The position numbers and the translations under genes are program-made. Under the pieces are notes generated by a model, which had not been told where the DNA came from, ran no database searches, and worked only from the letters and a program-made list of their open reading frames with translations. A stretch of DNA of 41,122 nucleotides from an uncultured Lentisphaerota bacterium (GTDB lineage: Bacteria; Verrucomicrobiota; Lentisphaeria; Oligosphaerales; CAITYL01), in assembly GCA_903896595.1 (NCBI GenBank), contig CAITYL010000327.1, positions 1 to 41,122 of the forward strand, read 5' to 3'. Positions 15,662 to 23,402 of this stretch are shown here, in pieces (within the stretch, counting starts at the first letter, position 1; every line of letters begins with the position of its first letter).

Positions 15662-16163
15662 TCAGGTCGGGTCTTTGAGGGCATCTTCCGTGGTCCCTGT
15701 AAAGTCCATTTTCAGCAACGCCAAGTCCTGGGAACTGCGGATCGGATACCCGCGCTGGCGCGGGCCTTTCACATAGCGTCCGTGAAAGAAGTCATCACCA
15801 AAGTGCTCGGAGTTGCTCCCGTGACAGTTCGGTGACAGATTCCTTAGTCCATGGTTCTGCTCCTGGTAGGATCTGGTACTGTTCACGGCGGCACACATAC
15901 CAGGTTGCTCGCTGACCATAGCATAACAGGTTGCCGTTCGGGTGGTTCAATTTTATTCCAGAGACACTTCGCTGCACCATGCATATTGCGTCAAGACACG
16001 GCACATCCCAGGACATGCCCGTCCTGGGCCACAGCACCGGCCAGAAGGCCGCCTTGGATGCAGATCCGGTCCGACCACAGGGCAGGCCCTGATACCGGCA
16101 CAGGGTCGGTTTACGGGTAACGGTGACTGGCTTGCTTTTTGCGTTCTGCTTTTTGGGCGACAT
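15662..16163 (-). pseudogene. Unknown gene broken by an apparent +1 frameshift
   Basis: The first part is the 122-residue frame from the ATG at 16163 (MSPKKQNAKSKPVTVTRKP...), which reads naturally to WTKESVTELSREQL and then hits a stop. In the next frame the reading continues GDDFFHGRYVKGPRQRGYPI and DLALLKMDFTGTTEDALKDPT, stopping at 15662, 12 bases before the next gene. The switch lies around 15795-15830 (GAGCAACTCCGAGCACTTTGG). The sum, about 167 residues, has several Cys (CLDAICMVQ, LLCYGQRATWYVC). This may be decay, an assembly indel or a programmed shift. No family recognised. Confidence 0.5.
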
Positions 16164-16283
16164 AGGTACACGACGCTCCGTAGGTGTTTGTCATTTTGCT
16201 GTCATGGACCAGTGGCATCCGCCACCGGCGTTACACGGCGCTGGCCTACGTCCAGCACGGTCAGTTGTTCTTAAAGTTGAGAA

Positions 16284-16790
16284 TCACGCGCTGGGTTCTT
16301 GTGGAAGTTCGGCAAGCAAGGCGGTGTGCAGTTTCAGCAGGTAGTCGCCATAGATCCGGCACCGGGCCAGCTCCAGCAGGGCATGCTGCGGGTTGTTGGT
16401 GACGACGCAGGGCAAGCCCTCGATCCTGGTCTCCAGCCGGTACACGACACCGAGCCAGATGGCAACCGGGTCGATGATGACACGGATCAGATCATCGAGC
16501 AGTCCTTGCTGGTTCGGCAGCTGGTTTGGAAGTAGCACGTTGAACAGCAGGGTTACCGGCAGTGACCGCGGGTTAGCGGGCAGGAACGGAATACTTCCGT
16601 GGCATGCGAGGTAAACATCCTCGAACCCCTTCGCGAAACTGTCAGCGGCATATAGCCGGTAACCGTCGGCGATTTCCGGCAGGCGCTGCTCAACGAGCTG
16701 ATGAAACCTTTGTGGTGCGGTGTTGCTAAATCGGCTAATTTGCGTACTGGGTTGGGACGGCTCAGTGTTTTGAACGCTGTTGAAGAACAA
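16284..16790 (-). CDS. Unknown protein of the accessory island
   Basis: 168 residues from a TTG; there is no ATG in the frame before residue 60, and the frame is open upstream to about 16859 across the hairpin GAAATTTCG...CGAAATTTC (16795-16820), so the true start is uncertain. The sequence looks coding (QRFHQLVEQRLPEIADGYRLYAADSF, LLPNQLPNQQGLLDDLIRVIIDPVAIWLG) and the opposite-strand ORF is its mirror shadow. It is predicted soluble, alpha/beta, without signal peptide. No family recognised. It is followed by a 120-base gap and then the frameshifted 15662-16163 gene. Confidence 0.5.
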   Translation of the reverse strand: MFFNSVQNTEPSQPSTQISRFSNTAPQRFHQLVEQRLPEIADGYRLYAADSFAKGFEDVYLACHGSIPFLPANPRSLPVTLLFNVLLPNQLPNQQGLLDDLIRVIIDPVAIWLGVVYRLETRIEGLPCVVTNNPQHALLELARCRIYGDYLLKLHTALLAELPQEPSA

Positions 16791-16829
16791 ATCAGAAATT
16801 TCGTCGCCAGGCGAAATTTCCTGAGTTTT

Positions 16830-17277
16830 TGAAAAAGGGGATAATAGGGGAATAAGTAATTAAGAGGGATCCAAGGGAGGAAAGAAGAGAAGGGGGGAAA
16901 AAGGGGGAGAAATTAAGGAAGACTAGTAAACATGCCCGCCCCCCCATGGCGTCAATTGGAATTTTTTATGTAAGATTATACCGTATAACATAGTATTCAT
17001 AACATGCTCATTGTCAACAGCACAATATTTTAACTGTTTAACTGCAAACATATTGCGGTAAGTTTTTAGCTTTTATATTGCCATCTAAACACCGACATTC
17101 AAGGCTAAAACACAACTTAAACTTTTTATAAAGTTATAACAAGTTATCCATGAGTATGTTGTGTATTAAGCGTCATCTTTATTGCTTACTTATTATGCTT
17201 ACTATTATGTGTAATTTTAAGATTAAAACAATGAAAATATGTCTTTTATTACTGCCTTTTATATGACATAAAACACA
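16830..17277. other. Polypurine tract and AT-rich non-coding segment
   Basis: About 16836-16928 is almost purely A and G on the plus strand (AAGGGAGGAAAGAAGAGAAG...). From about 16960 to 17277 the sequence is strongly AT-rich, unlike the GC-rich surroundings, with no long ORF. It contains TTATAAAGTTATAAC and AAGTTATCCATG, the latter close to a DnaA box (TTATCCACA). It could be a replication or transfer origin of a former element, but no iterons or Rep gene are seen. Confidence 0.5.
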
Positions 17278-17822
17278 TCAACGCAGCTCCGTCTCTACGA
17301 TCAGGGTATCATTGGCGTGGCGACACCAACCCAATAGCGTCGTCACTGGCCCTGTTTCCTGCCCCGTGGCGGTGGGTCTGGGGGCTGGCGCCGGTGTCGG
17401 GACGGGGGCGGTATCTGACCCTGCTTCCCGTGGCACATCGGTGGCACTCGCCAAAACGCAGTCACCGCAGACATAACTGCCCGTGGCCTGCCGGTGCATC
17501 AACGCGATCGTGTCCTTTTGCAGACAGACGGCGCAGATCGCCAACGGGACCGGCGTCCCGGCGCCGGACCTTCCTGACCCGGTTCCGGGGCCGCGGGAGG
17601 CATCGTGGGTTCCGACTCCGTGAGCAGTAACGGGTTCGGGTCGGCGACGGGTGGCGGGACCGGATCGGCCTTGCTGCCGCGCTTCTTGCGGGTCTTGGCC
17701 GGCACCTGATACGGCGCATCGGCCGGGGGCGGGGTGGCGGCATCCGCGGCCGGTGCCGGGGCGTCGGGCGGTGGCAGCACGGTGATGACCGGGGCGGCGG
17801 CCGGCTGCTTCTTCTGCGGCAT
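17278..17822 (-). pseudogene. Proline/alanine-rich zinc-ribbon protein, apparent +1 frameshift
   Basis: The frame from the ATG at 17822 reads MPQKKQPAAAPVITVLPPPD, a Pro/Ala-rich linker with KTRKKRGSKADP, to about PPAAPEPGQEG. The neighbouring frame then carries ICAVCLQKDTIALMHRQATG, YVCGDCVLAS and ends LLGWCRHANDTLIVETELR at 17278. The CxxC...CxxC zinc ribbon exists only in the second frame, and the upstream part of that frame is Arg/Gly-rich shadow, so a one-base shift near 17545-17590 (minus-strand GGTCCGGCGCCGGGACGCCG) joins them. The product would be about 180 residues. Genuine decay and an assembly indel in GC-rich sequence are both possible. No family recognised. Confidence 0.5.
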
Positions 17823-17962
17823 CACCGGCGCCGGGCCACTGTCCCTGGCGGGCGCGGCACGGGCGGTCAGGCACTTGTGTCTGGGTACCGAGGTTCAGGC
17901 CGCCTCCCTGGCTGGTTATGCAAGGACCGGGTGTAACCTGAAGTGATCGTGATTATTATTAT

Positions 17963-18097
17963 GATCGAGCCGTTTTCAAAAGTCCCGATCAAAGCGGCAC
18001 CGTTCTGCGCGTCTTCGACGATGACGGGTTCGTCCGCCCGAGGACGGGCGGCTCCCGGTGATGGGGAAACATCGTTACTTTTGAAAGCGCCTCGATC
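17963..18097. repeat. Nested inverted repeat
   Basis: Outer arms GATCGAGCCGTTTTCAAAAG (17963-17983) and 18077-18097 match at 19 of 21 positions; inside is a perfect 7-bp stem CCGCCCG-AGGA-CGGGCGG (18034-18051). The surrounding gap 17823-18269 has no gene I can defend, although open minus-strand stretches (ELVSERLCLTGDLLIEALSK; EPVIVEDAQNGAALIGTFEN) lie in different frames and may be a decayed gene. Confidence 0.65.
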
Positions 18098-18269
18098 AAC
18101 AAATCCCCCGTCAGACAGAGCCGTTCACTGACCAGTTCGCATCCATAAGGCGATGGCTGTTCTTGTTTATGAGAATCAGATCGTCGTCGCCACCTCTGAA
18201 TCTGCGGAGGCGTGCTGAACACCAGTCTCCAATGCGCTGGTGGATGTCTCGGTGATGACGGGGAATCCG

Positions 18270-18845
18270 CTATTGAACTGGTGGTGGCGTCAGGGAGACG
18301 CATTGCTGACCGGCGGCGGCCTGTTCGTTCGTGCGGATCAAGGGCGGCACTGATTCGGTGTTGGCCGTTTCCGCAATGGCCACGGTCTTGGCCGCGAATG
18401 CTTCGTTTTCGAGTTTTTCCAATACGGACATGGGGATCCGACGAGCTCTGCGCCCGACCGACACAAATGCCAACCGACCCGCATCCATATCCAGGTATAA
18501 CGAGGATCTCGATCTTTTGGTAATGGCCGAATATTCGGCCAGGGTCAGCAAGGCTACGGGTTTTGTCGTGTGCGAGGTATCAGCTTCGATTTTTCCTTCT
18601 AGCCGATGGACAAGAGAAACCTCATCGATGTCTTTGGCCAAGGCAGGCGAAAGCGCCATAAAGGCTAATCGGAGTTCCTGGACACTTAATGATCTTTTTA
18701 GAAAACTACGAAGTGGTCGGCGGTCGCCATGGACGTCGCCATCATTACGGGGGACGGACGCGATGCCACCACCTGTGCGGACATTCAAGTTGGAATGGTT
18801 GACAGGGTGGCCGGCTGCGAAAGCTGAACTGTTTGGGCGCGACAT
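18270..18845 (-). CDS. Helix-turn-helix (excisionase/MerR-like) DNA-binding protein
   Basis: 191 residues; GAGAGGG and AAAAGGA precede the ATG. Residues about 90-150 (VALLTLAEYSAITKRSRSSL then LDMDAGRLAFVSVGRRARRI) look like a HTH_17/excisionase-type winged helix: the LTLAEYSAITKRS helix pair, then the strand where such proteins read 'vrvGrrrrip'. The flanking regions are low-complexity. Excisionase-like helix-turn-helix proteins are typical of integrated elements, fitting the island. It lies 19 bases downstream of the small 18865-19062 ORF on the same strand. Fold call is moderate; role as excisionase or regulator is inference. Confidence 0.6.
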   Translation of the reverse strand: MSRPNSSAFAAGHPVNHSNLNVRTGGGIASVPRNDGDVHGDRRPLRSFLKRSLSVQELRLAFMALSPALAKDIDEVSLVHRLEGKIEADTSHTTKPVALLTLAEYSAITKRSRSSLYLDMDAGRLAFVSVGRRARRIPMSVLEKLENEAFAAKTVAIAETANTESVPPLIRTNEQAAAGQQCVSLTPPPVQ

Positions 18846-18864
18846 TCCTTTTTACCCTCTCTGC

Positions 18865-19062
18865 TCACACCTCCGCCTGGGTAAAAAAATAGACCAGCTC
18901 GAAGAGGTATGAACCTCTTTGAACTGGCCAACTGAGAGTCGGCGCATATTCAACGATGTTAGTAGCGTTGATCCCGTAGGCCGGAACCATCCACAATCGA
19001 CAACCGTCACAGGACGCTTGTCGCCTGTACTCGTAGCTTCCCAAGATCGGATGCTTGAGCAC
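18865..19062 (-). CDS. Small unknown protein
   Basis: 65 residues from a GTG with AGGGG close upstream (MLKHPILGSYEYRRQASCDG... ending LFELVYFFTQAEV). One CxxC (CDGC). It immediately precedes the HTH gene on the same strand (19-base gap), so it may be its operon partner. The overlapping 153-aa ORF in another frame reads less naturally. No family recognised. Confidence 0.4.
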   Translation of the reverse strand: MLKHPILGSYEYRRQASCDGCRLWMVPAYGINATNIVEYAPTLSWPVQRGSYLFELVYFFTQAEV

Positions 19063-19381
19063 AGACCCCTGAAAATGTGGACTTTTCTAGGTGGCATTAA
19101 AATACACCAAAACGGGGCAATTGCAAACTGGGATTTCGATGAACAGGAAATCACTGTGCCCACTGATGATGACACGTGTCCAGGATCATGCGACTTACAG
19201 GGATAAATTTCTTGTGGCAGGAATGTGGTAGTTATGCGGTTACCGACGACGTTTTTTGGCATCCAAAGACGTCCAACACGCGAATGGAAACCGGGGTACA
19301 GCGAATACCACAACTGACACGTATTAAGCGTATTACGCTATAAAATAAGGCCAACCTGCTGGTTTTTCGGCCTTTATTGGG
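19063..19381. other. Gap without gene at the island edge
   Basis: No gene that I can support. Next to the tRNA fragment is a hairpin, AATAAGGCC...GGCCTTTATT (about 19344-19378), where the tRNA-Leu variable arm and T arm should be. Confidence 0.5.
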
Positions 19382-19425
19382 CTGGATTTTGAGTCCAGCG
19401 CGTCTGCCAATTCCGCCACTCCGGC
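19382..19425 (-). tRNA. tRNA-Leu(CAA), 5' half only
   Basis: The minus strand reads GCCGGAGTGGCGGAATTGGC, AGACGCG, then the anticodon arm CTGGA-CTCAAAA-TCCAG with anticodon CAA: a textbook bacterial tRNA-Leu 5' half (acceptor strand, D arm, anticodon arm). No variable arm, T arm (GGTTCGA) or 3' acceptor (CTCCGGC) follows; instead comes CCCAATAAAGGCCGAAAAAC. I found no 3' half elsewhere in the window. It is non-functional as it stands and best explained as an attachment-site remnant. Confidence 0.85.
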
Positions 19426-19515
19426 CCGGAGGTGAACGAGCCATCAATCTAAACCTGCGGCAGGCAAAGTCAATCCCGCCGCGGGCGGCAGGCGGCCGGC
19501 GGGGGTGCATGACCG

Positions 19516-19589
19516 TTGCGGATTTCACAGGCCGCTCCAGTGCAATTATCCACGATTGGGACAACCGGGGAGGCCTGCGAAATCCGCAA
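19516..19589. repeat. 74-bp palindromic element, full copy
   Basis: TTGCGGATTTCACAGGCC...GGCCTGCGAAATCCGCAA with an inner near-palindrome around CAATTATCCACGATTGGG. The right arm, reverse-complemented, matches the sequence at the window's right end (41071-41122). It lies between the tRNA fragment and tldE. Confidence 0.8.
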
Positions 19590-19653
19590 AAGGGTTATAT
19601 TTGTTTTTACGAAAAGTTAAACGTAACTGGGACGCCGTTAGGATATTCGCAGC

Positions 19654-21042
19654 ATGTCGGACACAGATTCTTTTTTTTCATCACTGACGACCGCCCTGGC
19701 GGCGGCGCAGACTGAGTTGCCCGGACTCCACGCCTGGTGCGCGACCCGGCGGACGCTCGACTCCCGCCAAACCCTGCTGCTGGGCCAGCCGGGCAACGAC
19801 CTGGCGGCGTATCAGGACCGGACCGTTTCCGAAACCACCTACACCCTGCAGGTGTATGCGCGCCAGGACAACCCGGCGGCCATGGGCACGTCGCTGGCGA
19901 CCGTCGACCCGTTGCGCCCGCTGCCGGCGCAGATTGCCGCGACCCTGGCCGCGGCCCAGTTGGCCCGCAATCCGGTGTGGGAGTTGCCGACGCCCCCCGG
20001 CACGCCCTACCCCGAAGTGCGAACCGCCGACCCAGCCATTCTCGCCGACCCCGGCGCCGAGCAGACGCGGTTGCTGGCGCTGTTGCGCCGCGAGGCCGCG
20101 GCGCTGGATGGCGTGCGCTTGAACAGCGCCGAGGCCTACGTCAATCGCCGGTCCCTGCAAGCCCGCTGGTCCACCGGCATCGCGGTCGAAAAACAGGCCT
20201 CGGATGTTTACGTCGAAATCGCCGCGGAACCGCTGCCCGGCCCGAACCGGCAGGAGGTCAACCCGTTCATTGAGGCGGTCGGAGTGGACGGCCTGGACCT
20301 GCCGGGATTTTTCCACCGCGTCGCCGAAGAAACCCGGGCCTTGGGCCGGACCGAACTGCCACAAACCACGGAACACGCAGTCGTCCTGATCGATGCCGAG
20401 GCGATTGCCACTCTGTTGCATGAACTGACCGGCCAGTTCCGTGCCGAGGTTGAATATGAGAAACGGCCGTGCCTGCTCCCGGGGGCCGAAGTCGCATCCG
20501 GCCCGGTCGCCGCCGATGCCGACCGCCTGACGTTGATTTTGGATCCGTTGCTGCCGGCCATGGCCCAGAGTACGGCGTTCACGGACGAGGGGTTGCCGAC
20601 CGAACGGGCCGTCATGGTCGAAAACGGCGTGGTCCGCCGGCAGTTGGTGAACACACGGTTCGGCCAATACCTGGGTCGGCCGGCCAATGGCATCACCGGC
20701 AATTTGGTCGTCCCCCCCGGCCGGTGGTCGCGGGAAGACCTGCTGGCGGCGGCCCCCGAAGTGCTCGAAATCATCACCTTCTCGTCGCTGCTGGTCAACC
20801 CGCAAACCCTGAGCTGGAGCAGCGAGATCAAACTCGGCCGCCTGCACCGCCGCGGCCAGCCCGGCGCGCTGGTCAAGGGCGGCCTGGTCTCCGGCAACCT
20901 GCGCGACAATCTGCGCGACAGCCGGTTCAGCAACCGCCTGACCACCCGCAACCTGCTGGCCCGCGCCTGGTACCCCGCCAAAGGCTATTACGGCCCCGAC
21001 CTGCTGCTCATCCAGTCCGGCGTGAAAATCGCCGGCGGCTGA
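19654..21042 (+). CDS. TldE/PmbA-type metalloprotease subunit homologue
   Basis: A 462-residue PmbA/TldD-superfamily protein: N-terminal domain with YQDRTVSETTYTLQVYARQD, middle AEAYVNRRSLQARWSTGIAV, C-terminal barrel with VVLIDAEAIATLLHELTGQF and ESVFDEG-like AFTDEGLPTERAVMVENGVV. The C-terminal region has the TldE pattern without the HExxxH zinc motif, which is supplied by the next gene. AGGA lies 11 bases before the ATG. TldD/TldE form a heterodimeric cytoplasmic protease that trims unfolded peptides and processes some RiPPs (established for E. coli and TldDE with microcin B17). No RiPP precursor is evident here. Divergence from typical members is noticeable. Confidence 0.82.
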   Translation: MSDTDSFFSSLTTALAAAQTELPGLHAWCATRRTLDSRQTLLLGQPGNDLAAYQDRTVSETTYTLQVYARQDNPAAMGTSLATVDPLRPLPAQIAATLAAAQLARNPVWELPTPPGTPYPEVRTADPAILADPGAEQTRLLALLRREAAALDGVRLNSAEAYVNRRSLQARWSTGIAVEKQASDVYVEIAAEPLPGPNRQEVNPFIEAVGVDGLDLPGFFHRVAEETRALGRTELPQTTEHAVVLIDAEAIATLLHELTGQFRAEVEYEKRPCLLPGAEVASGPVAADADRLTLILDPLLPAMAQSTAFTDEGLPTERAVMVENGVVRRQLVNTRFGQYLGRPANGITGNLVVPPGRWSREDLLAAAPEVLEIITFSSLLVNPQTLSWSSEIKLGRLHRRGQPGALVKGGLVSGNLRDNLRDSRFSNRLTTRNLLARAWYPAKGYYGPDLLLIQSGVKIAGG

Positions 21043-21058
21043 GAAACACCGTGTGACT

Positions 21059-21179
21059 AGGACCATTAGGACCCGTGGGACCCTTGAGACCCGTAGGACA
21101 AGTAAGGCGAAAAAATGGCGGCCGGTTGTCCCAAGAGTCATAATGGTCCTATAGGTCCCAATGGTCCTACGTCCTATAG
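21059..21179. repeat. 9-bp-unit inverted array, AGGACC type
   Basis: Left arm of five 9-mers: AGGACCATT, AGGACCCGT, GGGACCCTT, GAGACCCGT, AGGACAAGT. The right arm has six units of the opposite sense (TTGTCCCAA, GAGTCATAA, TGGTCCTAT, AGGTCCCAA, TGGTCCTAC, GTCCTATAG). It sits between tldE and tldD. Confidence 0.85.
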
Positions 21180-21230
21180 CCGCCTGTCACGCCGTCCGTT
21201 AAAATGTCATTCGCAATAGGAATTCACCCC

Positions 21231-22823
21231 ATGCCCACCCAACCTCCTGCCGCCCGCCGCCTGCCGTTTCCGGCGCGGTTAAAACAACTGCGGGACCTGC
21301 TGCCTGAACTGCTGGCCATTCTGGAAGGCGGCCGCGAGCAGGACTGGTATGCCTTTGTCTGGCTGGAGGAGACGCTGGTCCGCGGCGCCGTCTGCGCCCG
21401 GCTGGAAGCTTGCAACCAGGAAACGGACCGCGGCGTGGTCTTCCGCATCCAGGCCGGCGGCGTCCATCATGAACATGCCACCAATCAGCTGACCCCGGCC
21501 GCGTTGCGGGCGGCGGCGCGCGCTTTTCGCGCCCGGGTCGAATCGACGCCGGCGGCGGCCGGCACCGCGCCCTACCGGCCGTTGCCATGGGCGGAAGAGT
21601 TGGCCCGCCCGCTGCCGTGCGAACTCCGCGAACAACTGCCCGCCGGGGTGCCGGCCGCCACGGCGTGGGTACATTTCAGCCCGCCCTGCGTCCGCGATCC
21701 GCGGCGGGTCACCTCCGCCATCCTGCGGCGCCTGGCGGCCCAGACCCGCGGCCGCATCCTGGACGAATCCGCCCGCTTCCGCGCCCAGCCCGGACACGGG
21801 GACTTTCCCGAGCTGGGCGAGGTGCGCGTGGCGGCGCGGCAGACCCTGCACACCCAGATCTTTGCCGACCGTGAACGGCGCCTGTCCCAGATGCTGCCGG
21901 TGACCCTGCTTTACGCCATGGGCGTGTCCGCCGCGGGCACCAGCGGCCGGGCCGTCGCCGGCGGCCTGGGCGGGCTCGAAATCGCCACCCTCACCCCCGA
22001 CGGCTTGCGGGAGGCCGCCGTGGTGCCGCTGCTCCTGGCCCGGGCGGAACGGCTCACCCCCGGCCACTACACCGTCATTACCGGCCCGGACGTCACCGGC
22101 GTCATCGCCCACGAGGCGTTCGGACACACCCAGGAAGGCGACACCTGGATGAAGGCGCGCAGCGTCGCCGCCGACCTGCGGCGGGACAAGGTCCGGGTCG
22201 GCAACGACCACGCCTCCATTGTCAATCACCCCGGGGTCTTCTCCATGGAGAACAAGCCGTTCGGCTCCAACGGCTCCTACTTTTTCGACCATGAGGGCGA
22301 ACTGGCCCGCCCCCAGTTGCTGCTTGACCGCGGCTGGCTCGGGGCGCCCATGACCGATCTCGCCGCCGCCCAGGCCCTCGCCCTGCCCCGCAGCGCCAAC
22401 GGCAAGCGCGAATCCTGGCGCCGGCCGCTGATGACCCGCCAGACCAACACCTATTTCACGCCCGGCGACCGCACCCTGGAACAGCTCATGGCCCCCGTGG
22501 CCCGCGGCTTCCTGGCCCGGCATGCCCATGGCGGCATGGAAGACCCCAAGGGCGGCAGCCTCACCGCCGGCACCGAGTACTTGGAGGAGATCGTGGACGG
22601 CCAGCTCACCGGCCGCCTCTTTCTCGGCCCCGCCGGCGGCCACGTCGAGCTGTCCGACCCCGTTTTCGACCTGCTGGCCCGGATCGGCGGCAAGACCGCC
22701 TCCGTGCATCCCGGCGGGGTGCCGGAAAACAAATACGGCGGGTGCGGCAAATACCACAAGGAAAGCGTCGACGCCGGCTGCGGCGGTCCCTGGATCCTGT
22801 GGACCAGCGTCACCTGCGGGTAG
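21231..22823 (+). CDS. TldD-type zinc metalloprotease
   Basis: 530 residues from the ATG at 21231, which has AGGA nine bases upstream; the ATG at 21204 lacks a ribosome site. The catalytic motif H294-E295-x3-H298 (VIAHEAFGHTQEGD) is the TldD HExxxH zinc site. The later FDHEG, the HGGMEDPKGGSLTAG stretch and the C-terminal GGVPENKYGGCGKYHKESVD match the TldD C-terminal pattern with its conserved Gly/Cys loop. It follows the tldE homologue by about 190 bases containing the AGGACC array, an unusual gap for this pair. The active partner of a TldD/E heterodimer; peptide substrate unknown. Confidence 0.88.
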   Translation: MPTQPPAARRLPFPARLKQLRDLLPELLAILEGGREQDWYAFVWLEETLVRGAVCARLEACNQETDRGVVFRIQAGGVHHEHATNQLTPAALRAAARAFRARVESTPAAAGTAPYRPLPWAEELARPLPCELREQLPAGVPAATAWVHFSPPCVRDPRRVTSAILRRLAAQTRGRILDESARFRAQPGHGDFPELGEVRVAARQTLHTQIFADRERRLSQMLPVTLLYAMGVSAAGTSGRAVAGGLGGLEIATLTPDGLREAAVVPLLLARAERLTPGHYTVITGPDVTGVIAHEAFGHTQEGDTWMKARSVAADLRRDKVRVGNDHASIVNHPGVFSMENKPFGSNGSYFFDHEGELARPQLLLDRGWLGAPMTDLAAAQALALPRSANGKRESWRRPLMTRQTNTYFTPGDRTLEQLMAPVARGFLARHAHGGMEDPKGGSLTAGTEYLEEIVDGQLTGRLFLGPAGGHVELSDPVFDLLARIGGKTASVHPGGVPENKYGGCGKYHKESVDAGCGGPWILWTSVTCG

Positions 22824-22862
22824 CGCCCATGGGGCGCCAACCGGGAACCGGGCTGGCGCTCT

Positions 22863-23027
22863 GGTTACCTTGTAAAACTTAAAATTTCGGATTCACCACG
22901 AAGACACGAAGAGCACGAAGATAAATCGACGATGTATTCTGGTGCTCATTTTACCATTGAAACGCTTTGATCGACCTTCGTGTCCTTCGTGCCTTCGTGG
23001 TGAAGATTTAAGTTTTCTTGGTACTAA
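22863..23027. repeat. 9-bp-unit inverted array, CACGAAG type, inside the 2001-2075 family
   Basis: The outer ends GTTACCTTGTAAAACTTAAA and TTTAAGTTTTCTTGGTACTA match the ends of the element at 2001-2075. Inside are ACCACGAAG, ACACGAAG and AGCACGAAG, and on the other side CCTTCGTG units. The loop is about 60 bp. The stop codon of the 23008-23250 ORF lies in its right end. Confidence 0.85.
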
Positions 23028-23250
23028 ACGCCCGGACTGCCGTGATCAGCATGAGCAGGGCGCCAGCGGTGCTGAGGAACGCGCCGGCAACCGACAGCCA
23101 GTCCAACTCCGCCCAGATCAGCATGAACCCGGTTAGGGCGATGGCCACCCCCGTCAGGAAGTCGCGGCAGACGGTGCCGGCGCCCGGCCGGCCGCCGGGC
23201 GATTCCGGCCCGCCGGTGCTGGCGCGCGAGGATGGAATGTCGTGGCTCAT
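23008..23250 (-). CDS. Small predicted membrane protein
   Basis: 80 residues: a hydrophilic Gly/Pro-rich N-terminus, then two predicted membrane helices (about 33-46, FLTGVAIALTGFMLIWA, and 54-72, VAGAFLSTAGALLMLITAV). The C-terminal FSTKKT is encoded by the repeat element at 22863-23027. The ribosome site is weak. It lies between two repeat arrays. No family recognised; coding status is supported by the clean membrane pattern only. Confidence 0.45.
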   Translation of the reverse strand: MSHDIPSSRASTGGPESPGGRPGAGTVCRDFLTGVAIALTGFMLIWAELDWLSVAGAFLSTAGALLMLITAVRAFSTKKT

Positions 23251-23298
23251 GGGATGCCCCGAACCTTATCCCACCCCGGCGTAACCGGAACCCATTAT

Positions 23299-23398
23299 CT
23301 TCACCACAGAGGACACAGAGAGCACAGAGACGCGTGACCGGATTATGCAAAAAAACTGAGCCGCAGCCTCTGTGTTCTCTGTGCCCTCTGTGGTGAAG
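23299..23398. repeat. 9-bp-unit inverted array, CACAGAG type
   Basis: ACCACAGAG, GACACAGAG, AGCACAGAG; then CTCTGTGTT, CTCTGTGCC, CTCTGTGGT, bounded by CTTC/GAAG. The loop is about 38 bp. It abuts the 3' end of the ceramidase-like gene. Confidence 0.88.
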
Positions 23399-23402
23399 AC
23401 AG

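Noticed and set aside
17943-18131. 62-aa plus-strand ORF
   Set aside because: Consists mostly of the nested inverted repeat; no ribosome site.
19344-19425. Group I intron within tRNA-Leu
   Set aside because: No 3' exon (variable arm, T arm, acceptor) is found downstream, and no intron core is evident.
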